Origin: Lachnospiraceae bacterium
Lineage (GTDB): Bacteria; Bacillota; Clostridia; Lachnospirales; Lachnospiraceae
Assembly: GCA_017503735.1 (NCBI GenBank)
Contig: JAFVSN010000049.1
Location: forward strand, 104,058-168,057
Length of the DNA: 64,000 bases
Direction of reading: 5' to 3'
A program made the position numbers and the translations under genes. Under the pieces are notes generated by a model. That model was not told where the DNA came from. It made no database searches and saw only the letters and a list, made by a program, of their open reading frames with translations. This document shows, piece after piece, positions 26,157-33,423 of this stretch (its first letter is position 1; each line of letters opens with the position of its first letter).

Positions 26157-27317
26157 ATGCAGGCTAAGATTGAAGCAGCAAAGGAAGCGTTCGGCAAGCT
26201 TTTGACCGAGCAGTTAGCAAGAGTAGAGGAAATGAAGAAGCAGGGAGATTTTGTTGATTACAAGTCTCTGGATCAGATTACCATCGGTGTTTGCGGCGGT
26301 GACGGTATCGGACCGGCAATTACCGGTCAGGCACAGAGAATTATGGAGTATCTTTTAAAGGATGAAATCGCATCCGGCAAGGTACTCATTAAGAATATCG
26401 AAGGTCTTACCATTGAGCGTCGTGTGGCTGAGAATGCTGCAATTCCGGCGGAAGTATTGGAAGAGTTAAAGACCTGTGATGTTATTTTGAAGGGACCGAC
26501 CACCACTCCGCAGAAGGGTGATCCGTGGCCGAATGTTGAGAGTGCAAACGTAGCAATGCGTAAGGCGCTTGACTTGTTCGCAAACGTAAGACCGGTTCGT
26601 ATTCCGGAGCAGGGCATCGACTGGACCTTCTATCGTGAGAATACCGAGGGTGCTTACGCAGTAGGCAGCAAGGGTGTTCATGTAACCGAGGATCTCGGTG
26701 TTGACTTTACCGTAGTTACCTCTCAGGGTTGTGAGAGAATTATCCGTGCCGCTTTTGAGTTTGCAAAGGCAAACGGAAAGACCAGAGTCAGTGCGGTTAC
26801 CAAGGCAAATATCATTAAGACCACCGACGGTAAGTTCTTAGAAACATTCCGTGAGATTGCAAAGGATTATCCGGGCATTACCGCTGATGAGTGGTACATT
26901 GATATTATGACCGCAAAGCTTGTGGATGAGAAGAGAAGAAGAGATTTCCAGGTTGTGGTACTTCCGAACCTGTACGGCGATATTATTACCGACGAAGCAG
27001 CAGAGTTCCAGGGCGGTGTAGGTACCGCAGGCAGTGCAAACATCGGTAAGAAGTACGCAATGTTCGAGGCAATTCACGGTTCCGCACCGCGAATGGTAAA
27101 GGAAGGCAGAGATATTTATGCAGATCCGTGTAGCGTAATTCGTGCGGCAGCAATGCTTCTTGCACATATCGGTTTTAATGATAAGGCGGATAAGCTTTAT
27201 GCTGCACTTGATATTTGTACCGTTACCGAGAAGAAGCTTGTGATGACCGGACGCGATACCGGTGCTACCGGTGCGCAGTTTGCGGATTACATCATGGAAA
27301 CCATCGAAAAGATGTAA
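26157..27317 (+). CDS. Isocitrate dehydrogenase (isocitrate/isopropylmalate DH family)
   Basis: A 386-residue enzyme. ITIGVCGGDGIGPAITGQA, KGPTTTPQKGDPWPNVESANVAMRKALDLFANVRPVRI, FYRENTEGAYAVGSKG (substrate-binding Arg and Ser) and NLYGDIITDEAAEFQGGVG are the expected signatures. It oxidises and decarboxylates isocitrate to 2-oxoglutarate; NAD or NADP use is not certain from sequence. Placement after a citrate synthase supports isocitrate rather than isopropylmalate as substrate. AAGGAGG precedes the ATG. Confidence 0.9.
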   Translation: MQAKIEAAKEAFGKLLTEQLARVEEMKKQGDFVDYKSLDQITIGVCGGDGIGPAITGQAQRIMEYLLKDEIASGKVLIKNIEGLTIERRVAENAAIPAEVLEELKTCDVILKGPTTTPQKGDPWPNVESANVAMRKALDLFANVRPVRIPEQGIDWTFYRENTEGAYAVGSKGVHVTEDLGVDFTVVTSQGCERIIRAAFEFAKANGKTRVSAVTKANIIKTTDGKFLETFREIAKDYPGITADEWYIDIMTAKLVDEKRRRDFQVVVLPNLYGDIITDEAAEFQGGVGTAGSANIGKKYAMFEAIHGSAPRMVKEGRDIYADPCSVIRAAAMLLAHIGFNDKADKLYAALDICTVTEKKLVMTGRDTGATGAQFADYIMETIEKM

Positions 27318-27336
27318 TAGAAGAGGAGGTCGCTAT

Positions 27337-28005
27337 ATGAGCGATGCCAAGCTGCAAAACGACAAGGATGATAAGTATTCCTTACGGGGACGAGTGTTCA
27401 ATCACATCCGCGAGGGGATTTTGTCGGGCAGATATGAGGAAAACGAAGAATTAAAGGAAAATACCATCGGGGCAGAGCTCGGCGTCAGCCGGACTCCGGT
27501 GCGAGAAGCTTTGCGTCAGTTGGAGCTGGAGGGTCTTGTCAGTATCATTCCCAATAAGGGAGCGTATGTTACCGGTATTTCGGAAAAGGATATCCATGAC
27601 ATTTACACCATTCGTTCCTATTTGGAAGGCTTATGCGCCCGTTGGGCTTGTGAGCATGTGACCGAAGAGCAGCTTGATTCCATTGAAGAGGTTATTTATT
27701 TGTCCGAGTTCCATACAAGTAAAGGGCACTTTGAGCAGGTGGTGGAGCTGGACAGTAAGTTCCATAAACTGATTTACAGTGCTTGCGGAAGTAAAATCCT
27801 GGAGCATGAACTTTCCGTGTTCCATCATTACGTGGAGCGTGTAAGAAAAATCACCCTTTCCATGGAGGAGCGTGCAAAGCGTTCTACCGCAGAGCACACG
27901 GCGATTCTAAATGCTATTCGGGCACGGGATAAAGAACTGGCGGAAAAACTGGCTCACGAGCATATTATCCGCACCATTGAAAATATTGAAAAGCTGGGAC
28001 TATAA
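27337..28005 (+). CDS. GntR family regulator with FCD domain
   Basis: A 222-residue regulator: N-terminal winged helix (residues ~15-80, ENTIGAELGVSRTPVREALRQLELEGLV) and an all-helical FCD effector domain with metal-ligand-type residues (DSKFHKLIY, HH, EHTAILNAI). It ends the citrate synthase-isocitrate dehydrogenase group, 19 bases after the latter, and likely controls it, with citrate or another carboxylate as a plausible ligand (inference). Start ATG 27337 after GAGGAGG; the reading frame runs upstream into the dehydrogenase gene but without a ribosome site. Confidence 0.92.
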   Translation: MSDAKLQNDKDDKYSLRGRVFNHIREGILSGRYEENEELKENTIGAELGVSRTPVREALRQLELEGLVSIIPNKGAYVTGISEKDIHDIYTIRSYLEGLCARWACEHVTEEQLDSIEEVIYLSEFHTSKGHFEQVVELDSKFHKLIYSACGSKILEHELSVFHHYVERVRKITLSMEERAKRSTAEHTAILNAIRARDKELAEKLAHEHIIRTIENIEKLGL

Positions 28006-28014
28006 AGGAAGAGC

Positions 28015-28052
28015 GGGAGTTGTAACAGTTACTGTACAGCTTCCGTTTTTTT
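28015..28052 (+). terminator. Terminator of the citrate synthase-GntR operon
   Basis: Ten-pair stem (28015-28024 with 28035-28044, including G-U pairs) followed by GTTTTTTT. Confidence 0.7.
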
Positions 28053-28092
28053 GCGCTATAGGAAATTGCGCATTTCCTATAGCGCAAAAAAA
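28046..28092. repeat. Perfect 21-bp-arm palindrome flush with terminator T-tract
   Basis: Arms 28046-28066 and 28072-28092 are perfectly complementary around TGCGC; the left arm begins with the seven T of the preceding terminator and the right arm ends with seven A. A degenerate partial copy lies at 33356-33386, also directly after a terminator T-tract. Confidence 0.85.
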
Positions 28093-28227
28093 GCTCCGCT
28101 GCGGATGCGCATGCTTTAGCAGAAGAAGGTGTCGCATAGATGCGACGCAAAAGCGGCGCGAGAGTTCCGCAAGCGGAACTCTTTGTTCCTGCTAAATGAA
28201 ATTTTAATAAAATTTACATAACAGTTC
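28093..28227. repeat. Hairpin-rich gene-free stretch with GGCGCGAGAGT repeat
   Basis: No gene. It holds GTCGCATAGATGCGAC (small hairpin), the dispersed hairpin repeat 28155-28187 (arms AGAGTTCCG/CGGAACTCT; near copy at 12666-12697) and an outer pair TTTAGCAG/CTGCTAAA that encloses both. Confidence 0.65.
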
Positions 28228-28255
28228 TTGATTTTTCGCATTCTATTGATAAAAT
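28228..28255 (+). promoter_or_regulatory. Probable promoter of the Na/Pi cotransporter gene
   Basis: TTGATT (28228-28233), 16-base spacer, TAAAAT (28250-28255). No clear Pho box was seen. Confidence 0.5.
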
Positions 28256-28316
28256 AATAGTGTAGTTTATTTTGGTTAAGGAGAAAGGCTGTAAGTAAGA
28301 CGGCCGGTAAGATGCG

Positions 28317-30080
28317 ATGGATATTTTCAATGTATTATCGATGATAGGTGGTCTGGCATTGTTTCTTTACGGAATGCATTTGCTGGGCGAAGGGTTGGAA
28401 AAGATGTCCGGCGGACGTTTGGAACGCATTTTGGAGAAACTGACTTCCAATCCTATTAAAGGGGTGCTTTTGGGGGCTGTGGTAACGGCCGTGATTCAGT
28501 CTTCCTCTGCTACCACGGTCATGGTAGTCGGTTTTGTAAACTCCGGTATCATGAAACTTTCCCAAGCAGTCAGCATTATTATGGGTGCCAATATCGGTAC
28601 GACAATGACAGCATGGGTTTTAAGCTTAACAAGTATTGAAGGTGACAGCATCTTCATGCAATTGTTAAAGCCGACGAACTTTACAACCGTTCTTGCACTG
28701 ATCGGCGTGATATTCATAATGTTTCTTAAGAGCGAAAAGAAGAAGAATCTCGGCATGATTTTGGTGGGATTCGCCATTCTTATGGTTGGTATGGATACTA
28801 TGAGCGGTGCTGTGGAAGGATTGCGTGATGTTCCGGAATTTACGAACATTCTTCTTATGTTCTCCAATCCGATATTAGGTATGCTTGCCGGGGCGATTTT
28901 AACGGCGATTATTCAAAGCTCTTCCGCATCTGTGGGTATTTTGCAGGCTCTTTGTATGACCGGAAAAGTTCCCTTTGCAACGGCGCTTCCGATTATTATG
29001 GGGCAGAATATCGGTACCTGTGTAACGGCACTTATTTCCGCAATCGGTGCCAAGACCAATGCAAAGCGTGCCGCACTGGTACATTTATATTTTAATTTAG
29101 TCGGTACTTTGGTGCTTATGCTTGGCTTTTACGGTATTAATATGTTTGTTGATTTTGCTTTTTTGGATATGGCGGCAAATCCGGCAGGGATTGCAACCGT
29201 TCATACCTGCTTTAATATTTTTGCAACCTTATTATTGCTGCCGTTCTCAAAGTTGTTGGAAAAGCTTGCTGTTTTGACGGTGAAAGAAGCAAAAGACCCG
29301 GAGAAAGAGAAGCTCGAAAAACAGTTACAGATGCTGGACGAGCGTTTTTTAGAGACTCCGGCATTGGCAGTGGAGCATTGTAAGGTGGTTGCCAATCATA
29401 TGGCAGAAATTGTGAAAACAGCACTGGATTGTTCGTTGGATTTGTTAAAGGAGTATGACGAGAAGACGGTGGCAAAGGTATTTGAACTGGAGTCTGAGGC
29501 TGACCAATTTGAAGATCATTTGGGACAGTACCTTGTGAAACTCAGCAGCAAAGACCTTTCCGTAAAAGACAGCGCGGCAATTTCTATGTTACTTCACAGC
29601 ATCGGGGATATGGAGCGTATTTCCGACCATGCGGTAAATATTGCAGAGAGTGCAGAGGAGATGCATCAGAAAAACATGGCGTTTTCCACGGAAGGTGCAA
29701 AAGAAATCGGAACCTTTGCGGATGCGGTACGAGAGATTCTTCGCTTATCTCTGGAGAGTTTTGTAAAAGAAGATATGAAGGAAGCTGTTTTGGTGGAACC
29801 GTTAGAGGAAGTGGTAGATGATTTGCGGGATGAGTTAAAGAATCGTCATGTAAATCGTTTGCGGGAAGGAAAATGCACCATTGAGCTGGGGTTTGTGCTT
29901 TCCGATTTGACTACCAATTTTGAGCGTGTTGCAGATCATTGTTCCAATATTGCCGCATGTTTGATTCAGACCGGTGAGCAGGATTTTGAAATGCACAATT
30001 ATATTCATAAGTTGGCGAAAGGAGAAAACACACCGTTCCATGAGCATTATACGGAATATCGGAAACGATATACGTTGTAA
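28317..30080 (+). CDS. Na/phosphate cotransporter with PhoU-like C-terminus
   Basis: A 587-residue protein. The membrane half (residues ~1-310) has the two inverted Na/Pi repeats, each with a QSSSA motif (VIQSSSATTVM and IIQSSSASVGIL) and the GANIGTT/GQNIGTC motifs of the YjbB/NptA family. The C-terminal half (~residues 340-570) is a PhoU-like helical bundle (SIGDMERISDHAVNIAE; NFERVADHCSNIA) with its metal-binding E/D-x-x-x-D pattern. It should move inorganic phosphate with sodium. Start ATG 28317; the ribosome site is poor. Confidence 0.93.
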   Translation: MDIFNVLSMIGGLALFLYGMHLLGEGLEKMSGGRLERILEKLTSNPIKGVLLGAVVTAVIQSSSATTVMVVGFVNSGIMKLSQAVSIIMGANIGTTMTAWVLSLTSIEGDSIFMQLLKPTNFTTVLALIGVIFIMFLKSEKKKNLGMILVGFAILMVGMDTMSGAVEGLRDVPEFTNILLMFSNPILGMLAGAILTAIIQSSSASVGILQALCMTGKVPFATALPIIMGQNIGTCVTALISAIGAKTNAKRAALVHLYFNLVGTLVLMLGFYGINMFVDFAFLDMAANPAGIATVHTCFNIFATLLLLPFSKLLEKLAVLTVKEAKDPEKEKLEKQLQMLDERFLETPALAVEHCKVVANHMAEIVKTALDCSLDLLKEYDEKTVAKVFELESEADQFEDHLGQYLVKLSSKDLSVKDSAAISMLLHSIGDMERISDHAVNIAESAEEMHQKNMAFSTEGAKEIGTFADAVREILRLSLESFVKEDMKEAVLVEPLEEVVDDLRDELKNRHVNRLREGKCTIELGFVLSDLTTNFERVADHCSNIAACLIQTGEQDFEMHNYIHKLAKGENTPFHEHYTEYRKRYTL

Positions 30081-30146
30081 GTTTGCGCGGCTGAAGGGAT
30101 TAAAATTTTATGGACAAAAGAGTATCTGTCCGAAAGGAGAGAATAA

Positions 30147-31004
30147 ATGAGCAAGATTCGGATTATGGCAGACAGTACCTGTGATTTATCGCCGGAGCTG
30201 ATCGAAAAATACGGGATTAAGGTGCTTCCGTTAAATATTGTGATGGATGATACCTCTTATTTGGACGGAGTCGAGACGACACCGGATAAGATTTATGAAT
30301 GGGCAGATGCCAATCGTACCACACCGAAGACTTCCGCGCCGGGCATTGAGGCAGCGGTGGAGTTTTTACGTCCGGTGGCGAAGAACGGAGACGAGATTTG
30401 CTATTTGGGAATCAGTGAACAGATGAGTGCTACCTGTCAGGTACTTCGTTTGGCGGCAGAGGAACTGGAGTATACGGATCATGTCCGTGTGGTGGATTCC
30501 ATGAATCTATCCACGGGGATCGGGTTGCAGTTGCTGTTTGCGGCAGAGAAGGCACAAAGCGGATGTTCATTGGATGAACTGGAGGAACTTTTAAAAGAAT
30601 ACAGACTGCGGGTAAGGGCCAGTTTTGTGGTAGATACGTTGACCTATTTACAAAGAGGCGGACGTTGCAGTGCGGTGACGGCGCTGATGGGAAATGCGTT
30701 GAAGTTGAAACCTCGTATTGCGGTGGCGGACGGAAAGATGGGTGTTTCCAAGAAGTATCGGGGAAATCAAAAAAAGACCGTAATCGATTATGTAAAAGAT
30801 ATGGAAGAGGATTTGAAACGTGCGGAAAGAGCCAGAGTGTTTATTACACATTCCGGAATTGCGCCGGGAGTCATCGATGAGGTAAAAGCCTATTTGGAAT
30901 CGTTACAGCATTTTGATGCGATTTATGTAACCAGAGCCGGAGGGGTGATTTCCAGTCATTGCGGTCCGGGAACGCTAGGGGTACTGTTTGTGGAAGGAAA
31001 ATAA
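30147..31004 (+). CDS. DegV family fatty-acid-binding protein
   Basis: A 285-residue DegV protein: IMADSTCDLSPELIEKYGIKVLPLNI at the start, then the fatty-acid contact regions APGIEAAVEFL, ISEQMSATCQ and VVDSMNLSTG. Members bind a fatty acid between two domains; FakB proteins of this family present fatty acids to the kinase FakA for phospholipid synthesis. No fakA gene is nearby, so that role is only possible. AAAGGAG precedes the ATG. Confidence 0.92.
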   Translation: MSKIRIMADSTCDLSPELIEKYGIKVLPLNIVMDDTSYLDGVETTPDKIYEWADANRTTPKTSAPGIEAAVEFLRPVAKNGDEICYLGISEQMSATCQVLRLAAEELEYTDHVRVVDSMNLSTGIGLQLLFAAEKAQSGCSLDELEELLKEYRLRVRASFVVDTLTYLQRGGRCSAVTALMGNALKLKPRIAVADGKMGVSKKYRGNQKKTVIDYVKDMEEDLKRAERARVFITHSGIAPGVIDEVKAYLESLQHFDAIYVTRAGGVISSHCGPGTLGVLFVEGK

Positions 31005-31020
31005 ATAAGAGTTATGTTGG

Positions 31021-31053
31021 GAAAGAGGCCCATGTGGTCTCTTTCTTTTTTTT
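31021..31053 (+). terminator. Terminator after the degV gene
   Basis: Stem 31021-31031 with 31035-31045, then eight T residues. Confidence 0.85.
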
Positions 31054-31098
31054 GAAATATGAATATAATGTAAATATTTAAAAAATGAATAAATAAAG

Positions 31099-31126
31099 TG
31101 ACAATTAAAGAAAAGTATGGTATAAT
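31099..31126 (+). promoter_or_regulatory. Promoter of the MCP-PilZ gene
   Basis: GTGACA (31099-31104), 16-base spacer, TATAAT (31121-31126) with an upstream TGG. It looks SigA-like; I see no SigD (flagellar) consensus. Confidence 0.6.
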
Positions 31127-31179
31127 ATTAAAAAATAAAAGGACTTTGAGACTATCCTGAAAGTACGAAGGAGGATGCT

Positions 31180-33291
31180 ATGGAGTATAATGAAAAGCAG
31201 TTTGCGAAAAGCGCAAATAAAAAAGCGCTTTGGATGTGGTTTGTTGTTATTTTGGTATTTTCCGTAACATATGCAATCGAGGTGATGAGGCACTTAAAAA
31301 CACCGATATTCTATATCGCTATGGAGTTGCTTTGCTGGGGACCGTTTCTTTTCGGTTTAGTTATTCTTAAGGTGAAGGGGTGGCATACAAAGTGGTATCA
31401 GAATATTGTCGGGGTCGGATACGGACTTTTCTATTTGTATATCATGTTAACGGCACCGGGAACACTGGCATTTACTTATGTTCTTCCGATTACCGGTATT
31501 TTGATTATCTACAAAAACAGAGATTTGATTTTACGGTGCGGAATTGCCAATGTGGCTATATTGGTTTTTGCGATTATTCGTAACTATTTGAACGGAATGA
31601 ATTCGCCTTCCGATATATCAAATTTCGAAATACAGCTGGGGGTTGTCCTGTTTTGTTATATCAGTTATTTCGTTGCAATTAAACATATGATTACATCGGA
31701 TGAGGCGTTGCTTGGTTCGGTAAAAAATAATCTGGCCAGAGTCGTAAAGACGGTAGAACAGGTGAAGGGTGCAAGTGATCATATTGTAGAAGGGGTAACG
31801 GTAGTCAGAGAGCTTTCGGAGGAGAATAAAGATAGCGCCGGAAGCGTAGTGGAAAGTATGGAAGGGTTGACTGCAGAAAGTGACCGGCTCAGTGACCGGA
31901 TTGACTCTTCCATGGAGATGACGGAGGATATTCATGAACAGGTGGGAAATGTTGCGGATTTGGTGGCTCACATTGTAGAGCTGAGTGATAAGTCCGTAAA
32001 ACAGGCAAGCGCAAGTTCTGCCGAATTGGGAAATGCGGTGGAATCTACGAATACCATGGCACAGTTATCCGCGGAAGTAGAAGAGATTTTGAAGGAGTTC
32101 CGGTATCAGTTCGGCCGAGTAAAAAACGAGACGGGAACCATTGATAAAATTTCAAATCAAACCAATTTGCTAGCATTAAATGCTTCCATTGAGGCAGCAA
32201 GAGCAGGGGAAGCGGGAAAAGGCTTTTCTGTAGTGGCGGATGAGATTCGGGACTTAAGCCAGGGAACCCGTGTTTCTTCTGCCGGCATTATGGAAGCGCT
32301 GAAGTCATTGGAAGAAACATCGGATAAGATGACGGAGTCCGTTACGACGATCCTGCAATTGATTTCCGAGACTCTTTTGGTAATGCAGACGGTAAATTCC
32401 AGTGTAGAAGCCATCGAGGATGATTCCAAAAAATTGGGAGAAGAAATTCAAGTGGTGGATACTGCAATGAAGCAGGTGGAAAGTGCCAATAAAAACATGG
32501 TGGGCAATATGAAAGAAGTACGGGATATCATGGAGGGAATGAAAGAAAGTGTACGTACTTCCGAATTGACCACGGAAACCATGCTGAGTAAGTATGATGA
32601 AAGCGCCCGGAATGTACAAAAAATCGAAAATGTCGTAGGAAAATTGGTAGAAGAATTGGGCGAAGGCGGATTCATGGGAACCAAGGATTTGTTGCCTGGA
32701 ATGAGTGTGTTACTGACGGAGGCACAGACAAAGAAAGAATGCAAAACAGAAGTAGACCATGTAGCGGATCAGGATTTCATGATTTTAAAGGGAAAAGAAA
32801 CAGAACGTTTTCTTTCGGAATTTACTCCGAAAACATTATATGCTGTCAGGATTGTTGTTAGCAATGCGGTTTATTCCTGGGACAATGTAAGAATCGTAGC
32901 CGATAAGAAAGAGGATCGGTGCTACCGTGTTTTGATTGACGGGGAGACGCCGAAGGTAATGAACCGAAGAAAGTATCCGCGGCTGTCCTTGAACCATCCG
33001 TGTGAGATTAAGATAAAAGAAAAAGAATTACGATTGTTCGGTAATATGATAAATATCAGTGCCGGAGGATTTGCGTTCCTGTGCAAAGACAAGGCGTTAG
33101 CAGATGTAATCGGAGCAAAAGTTGAGCTTTCCGTCGAAGAATTTGATTTGTTGAAGGACGAGGTGTTAAACGGTATCATCATTCGTTCTTCCGATAATGA
33201 AGGCGCGTTCAGTGTCGGATGTCGTTTAACGGCCGATCATAAAGGGATTGAAGAGTATGTAAAACTGCATATGGGCGACAATGTTCATTGA
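31180..33291 (+). CDS. Chemoreceptor (MCP) fused to a PilZ c-di-GMP-binding domain
   Basis: A 703-residue protein. About five transmembrane helices fill residues ~17-165 without a large outside sensor domain; a HAMP-like/coiled-coil signalling region follows, with the CheA-contact hairpin near residue 320-365 ([26 protein letters not shown] split by me into two motifs). From ~residue 590 the sequence is a PilZ domain: RRKYPR (RxxxR) and NISAGGFAF (N-x-S-x-x-G), both c-di-GMP ligands. So c-di-GMP may tune this receptor. Two diguanylate cyclases are encoded in the window (42479, 54268). AAGGAGG precedes the ATG. Confidence 0.9.
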   Translation: MEYNEKQFAKSANKKALWMWFVVILVFSVTYAIEVMRHLKTPIFYIAMELLCWGPFLFGLVILKVKGWHTKWYQNIVGVGYGLFYLYIMLTAPGTLAFTYVLPITGILIIYKNRDLILRCGIANVAILVFAIIRNYLNGMNSPSDISNFEIQLGVVLFCYISYFVAIKHMITSDEALLGSVKNNLARVVKTVEQVKGASDHIVEGVTVVRELSEENKDSAGSVVESMEGLTAESDRLSDRIDSSMEMTEDIHEQVGNVADLVAHIVELSDKSVKQASASSAELGNAVESTNTMAQLSAEVEEILKEFRYQFGRVKNETGTIDKISNQTNLLALNASIEAARAGEAGKGFSVVADEIRDLSQGTRVSSAGIMEALKSLEETSDKMTESVTTILQLISETLLVMQTVNSSVEAIEDDSKKLGEEIQVVDTAMKQVESANKNMVGNMKEVRDIMEGMKESVRTSELTTETMLSKYDESARNVQKIENVVGKLVEELGEGGFMGTKDLLPGMSVLLTEAQTKKECKTEVDHVADQDFMILKGKETERFLSEFTPKTLYAVRIVVSNAVYSWDNVRIVADKKEDRCYRVLIDGETPKVMNRRKYPRLSLNHPCEIKIKEKELRLFGNMINISAGGFAFLCKDKALADVIGAKVELSVEEFDLLKDEVLNGIIIRSSDNEGAFSVGCRLTADHKGIEEYVKLHMGDNVH

Positions 33292-33316
33292 CAAAAGAAA
33301 AATATCGCGGTATAAT
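33288..33316 (+). promoter_or_regulatory. Consensus promoter for copA, overlapping the MCP stop codon
   Basis: TTGACA (33288-33293), 17-base spacer, TATAAT (33311-33316); both hexamers perfect. The -35 box includes the TGA stop of the MCP gene. Predicted transcript start about 33323, inside the following hairpin. Confidence 0.8.
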
Positions 33317-33354
33317 ACCCATGGTTAGTATCGGCTAACCATGGGTGTTTTTTT
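33317..33354 (+). terminator. Terminator after the MCP gene, overlapping the copA start region
   Basis: Perfect 12-bp stem (33317-33328 with 33335-33346) around TATCGG, then GTTTTTTTT. As it overlaps the expected copA transcript start, the palindrome could also be an operator. Confidence 0.75.
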
Positions 33355-33355
33355 C

Positions 33356-33386
33356 GAGGAAATTGTGCATTTCCTATAGAGCAAAA
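33356..33386. repeat. Partial copy of the 28046 palindrome element
   Basis: AGGAAATTGTGCATTTCC plus TATAGAGCAAAAA matches the right two thirds of 28046-28092 with two substitutions; most of the left arm is missing. Confidence 0.7.
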
Positions 33387-33423
33387 ACGTTCTGTGAGAA
33401 TGTGAAAAGAAAGGCGGGAAAGC

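Noticed and set aside
27911-28195. Open frame reading from the end of gntR through the palindrome
   Set aside because: Overlaps gntR in another frame and crosses terminator and hairpins.
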